Positions 13,136-15,257 of a stretch of DNA of 15,257 nucleotides are shown here, piece after piece (position 1 is the first letter of the stretch; each line of letters starts with the position of its first letter). Origin of the DNA: Prevotella sp. UBA3757 (GTDB lineage: Bacteria; Bacteroidota; Bacteroidia; Bacteroidales; Bacteroidaceae); the NCBI GenBank assembly GCA_002371715.1, contig DFGF01000134.1, positions 26,458 to 41,714 on the forward strand. Reading direction: 5' to 3'. Under the pieces are notes generated by a model that saw only the letters and a program-made list of their open reading frames with translations, was not told the DNA's origin and ran no database searches. The position numbers and the translations under genes are program-made.

Positions 13136-14368
13136 TCACTTGTAGTCAGCCTCGGCCTTCTTGGTCTCAGGAGCCTCGGGACCGTAGAAGTTGTAGTAGG
13201 CGTTGAAGCGGTTGTAACCCCACTTGATCTGCTGCATGCCGGGGTCCAGCTCCTTGCACTTGTCGTAGAGGCCGACGGCCTCCTTGTAGTACGCCTTCTT
13301 GGCATCGGCGGCGACGCCGTCCTCCTGTGCCAGTATGCAGAGGCTGGTGCCCAGGTAGTAGAGCACGCTGACGTTCTCGCCATTGACGGCTATGGCCTTG
13401 CGCAGGTATGGCACGGCAGACTTGTAGTCGTTGTCGCCGATGAACATGATGCCCATGTCGGCCAGTGCCACGAAGTTCTGCGGGTTCTTGGCCAGGATGC
13501 CCTCGAGCAGCGACTTCTGCTCGGCCTTCATCTTCATGCCGTCGTACATGGAGTAGAGGCCGTCGATGATGGCGTCGTTGTCGGGATATTCAGCCAGCAG
13601 GGGCTTCAGCTGCTCGACGTAGTTCAGCGAGTCCTGACGGGTCTTGAGCTGCGACTTCATGGCGTAGAGCTTGAAGTTCAGGGCCTCCTTCTTCTGCTCG
13701 GGGTCCTTCATGGCTTCGTCGAAGTACTTGTTGGCGCGCTGCATGTCCTTGGCCTGGTAGGCGTAGCGGCCGGCGAAGAATGCCACCTGGCCGATGTAGC
13801 TCTGCTCGGGCGTCTTGTCCATGGCGGCAAAAAGCGGCTCGTTGCGGCTGTCGACGAATGTGCCCCAGAACTTCAGCACGTTGGCATCGTTGCCTTTGCG
13901 GGCTTCCTCCTGGCCAATGTTCACCAGGTGGACACGGTTCACCCAGACGCGCTGGGCGTTCTTCTCGGCAAACTTCGGGGCGACCTTGCCCTTGGCGTTG
14001 GGCAGCTGGTCGTACTTGTTGCACTCGGCAGCCAGCTCGATGGACTGGCAGATGGCGTTGGCCAGTCCCAGCGTGTCGTACTGCTTCATCTTGTCAGCAC
14101 CGCCGCCCATCTGCTGGGCCAGCTGGTTCTCAGTGATAATCTTGGTCTCGTCGTTCACCTTGTCCATCACCAGGTCGAGCACATGGTTGTAGGCCTTGGC
14201 CTTCTCGGCATTGTCGGCCAGTGTGCTCAGGTTCTGCTTCAGCAACTGTGAAGCCTCGTCATAGGTCTTTGCCTTCATGATGGCCTTCAAGCCATCGCTG
14301 TCACCGGCAAACGTCATGGAACTGGCCATGCACATGATTGCCATCATCATGAATTTCTTCATAAGCAT
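13136..14368 (-). CDS. Periplasmic tetratricopeptide-repeat protein downstream of gyrA
   Basis: 410 residues from 14368 (MLMKK); the second ATG at 14362 gives a tidier signal peptide, MKKFMMMAIMCMASSMTFA, and is equally likely. The mature protein is almost all helical. Clear TPR-like repeats run over about 190-390: YIGQVAFFAGRYAYQAKDMQRANKYFDEAMKDP, NFVALADMGIMFIGDNDYKSAVPYLRKAIA, then VSVLYYLGTSLC and EAVGLYDKCKELDPG. TPR domains bind other proteins; there is no catalytic motif. The signal peptide places it in the periplasm. It follows gyrA by 49 bases on the same strand, an arrangement I associate with Bacteroidales genomes, and is probably co-transcribed. The partner is unknown. The hairpin at 12989-13028 is the likely end of the transcript. 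Confidence 0.9.
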   Translation of the reverse strand: MLMKKFMMMAIMCMASSMTFAGDSDGLKAIMKAKTYDEASQLLKQNLSTLADNAEKAKAYNHVLDLVMDKVNDETKIITENQLAQQMGGGADKMKQYDTLGLANAICQSIELAAECNKYDQLPNAKGKVAPKFAEKNAQRVWVNRVHLVNIGQEEARKGNDANVLKFWGTFVDSRNEPLFAAMDKTPEQSYIGQVAFFAGRYAYQAKDMQRANKYFDEAMKDPEQKKEALNFKLYAMKSQLKTRQDSLNYVEQLKPLLAEYPDNDAIIDGLYSMYDGMKMKAEQKSLLEGILAKNPQNFVALADMGIMFIGDNDYKSAVPYLRKAIAVNGENVSVLYYLGTSLCILAQEDGVAADAKKAYYKEAVGLYDKCKELDPGMQQIKWGYNRFNAYYNFYGPEAPETKKAEADYK

Positions 14369-14375
14369 TAATTGA

Positions 14376-14408
14376 TTTACAATTTAACAATTTACTATTT
14401 ACAATTTA
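14376..14408 (+). repeat. TTTACAA-type heptamer array between gyrA and the TPR gene
   Basis: TTTACAA, TTTAACAA (one base longer), TTTACTA, TTTACAA, TTTA. It has the same seven-base period as the other arrays but a different unit. It fills most of the 49-base gap, in the leader of the TPR gene. Confidence 0.85.
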
Positions 14409-14417
14409 TCTTCGATT

Positions 14418-15257
14418 TTAGTTATCTTGCTCGTTGTCCGTTGCGTCGGTTGTCGGGGTATCGATAGCTTCGTCGGGCAGCTCCTCATCGACAATCTGTG
14501 CCTCCTCGACGCCCTCATCCTCAGCCTGCGAGTGCATGACCTTGCAGACGCTGGCAATGACGTCGTTCTTCTTGGTCAGATTGATGAGCCGCACGCCCTG
14601 CGTGGCACGTCCCATGACGCGCACGTCTGCCACCTTCAGCCGAATCAGTATGCCCGACTTGTTAATAATCATCAGGTCGTTCTCGTCAGTCACCACCTTG
14701 ATGGCCACCAGACGGCCCGTCTTGTCGGTGACGTTCAACGTCTTGACACCCTTGGCACCACGGTTGGTCTTGCGGTAGTCCTCCACCTCAGAGCGCTTAC
14801 CGTAGCCGTTCTCCGAGACGACCATGATGGTCTCCTCGTTGGGATCGTTGACGCAGACCATGCCTACCAGTTCGTCGTCGCCGCCGTCCAGGTGCATGCC
14901 GATGACACCGGTTGCCACGCGTCCCATGGCGCGTACCTTGTCCTCGTTGAAGCGCACGGCTCGTCCATTGCGATTGGCCAGCACCAACTCGTTCTGGCCA
15001 TTGGTCAGCCGGACAGCTACCACCTGGTCACCCTCGTTGATGTTGATGGCGTTGACACCGGCGGAACGCACATTCTTATAGGCATCGAGCCGTGTCTTCT
15101 TGATGACGCCCTGCTTGGTGGCGAACACCACGTAGTGGGTCTTCAGGAATTCCTCGTCGTTGAAATTCTTGATGCGCAGCACGGCATTGATGGAGTCGTC
15201 GGGGTCTATGTTCAGCATGTTCTGGATGGCACGTCCCTTCGAGTTCTTGTCGCCCTC
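14418..15257 (-). CDS. gyrA: DNA gyrase subunit A, C-terminal part
   Basis: Partial gene running off the right edge; 279 residues are visible, starting EGDKNSKGRAIQNMLNI. This is the DNA-wrapping beta-pinwheel of GyrA, the part that lets gyrase introduce negative supercoils. Repeated blade motifs are visible: YVVFATKQGVIKKTRLDAY, ELVLANRNGRAVRFNEDKVRAMGR, then ETIMVVSENGYGKRSEVEDYR with TNRGAKGVKTLN, and DLMIINKSGILIRLKVADVRVMGRATQGVRLI. The breakage-reunion domain with the active-site Tyr and the canonical GyrA box lie outside the window. It ends in an acidic tail of about 35 residues (QAEDEGVEEAQIVDEELPDE and on); acidic GyrA tails modulate DNA wrapping in some bacteria. ParC is the main alternative, but the regular blade motifs and tail favour GyrA. 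Stop is at 14420-14418. Confidence 0.95.
   Translation of the reverse strand, partial: EGDKNSKGRAIQNMLNIDPDDSINAVLRIKNFNDEEFLKTHYVVFATKQGVIKKTRLDAYKNVRSAGVNAININEGDQVVAVRLTNGQNELVLANRNGRAVRFNEDKVRAMGRVATGVIGMHLDGGDDELVGMVCVNDPNEETIMVVSENGYGKRSEVEDYRKTNRGAKGVKTLNVTDKTGRLVAIKVVTDENDLMIINKSGILIRLKVADVRVMGRATQGVRLINLTKKNDVIASVCKVMHSQAEDEGVEEAQIVDEELPDEAIDTPTTDATDNEQDN

Noticed and set aside
13121..14251. A 376-codon plus-strand frame opposite the TPR gene
   Set aside because: Its Leu/Val-rich translation is the low-complexity shadow typical of an antisense frame; the leftward frame has a signal peptide and TPR repeats.

Overview
The window looks like a stretch of chromosome from a Bacteroidales bacterium, most likely a Prevotella-type member of the Prevotellaceae. 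The evidence is Bacteroidetes promoters (TTTG, about 20 bases, TAnnTTTG), AT-rich leaders without Shine-Dalgarno sites, moderately high GC genes, and neighbours typical of the group: serC-serA, gyrA followed by a TPR protein, a periplasmic GH2 beta-galactosidase and a small OmpH/Skp-like lipoprotein. There are no rRNA genes, CRISPR arrays, phage genes or intact insertion sequences.

Layout. 1-446 (+) is the C-terminal end of a bleomycin-hydrolase-type aminopeptidase C. Tail to tail with it, 409-1086 (-) is a shrunken NTP_transf_5-type nucleotidyltransferase lacking its catalytic middle. 1153-6032 (-) is an operon of pepD, a small lipoprotein (4-base ATGA overlap) and a large GH2 beta-galactosidase. 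A dyad of two face-to-face -7 boxes at 6083-6114 separates this operon from rightward genes: a 70-residue membrane protein, an OmpH/Skp-like lipoprotein (6411-7025) and a DEAD-box RNA helicase (7162-8526). Next come serC and serA (8724-10795) behind a textbook promoter, then tRNA-Arg(UCU) with its own promoter and a leader hairpin. Leftward after the tRNA are the remnant of a toxin-antitoxin module, a MATE efflux pump (11398-12732), a 400-base gene-poor gap with a strong hairpin, a periplasmic TPR protein and the end of gyrA.

The genes are mostly housekeeping: serine synthesis (serC, serA), peptide breakdown (pepC, pepD), periplasmic glycan hydrolysis (GH2), RNA remodelling, envelope biogenesis, drug export and DNA topology. 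I did not find a new multi-gene defence or biosynthetic system. The most unusual content is in the small-scale DNA. Short repeats with a seven-base period (GANAGTT, GTTCAAY, AAYTTCA and TTTACAA types) lie in or beside most gaps after position 8200. One array sits inside the helicase reading frame and is translated as a linker. A second family, a roughly 21-base unit containing CGACARCGRATT, occurs in at least four places, once as a large inverted repeat. The toxin remnant ends exactly where a heptamer array begins beside the tRNA. These patterns are what I would check first.
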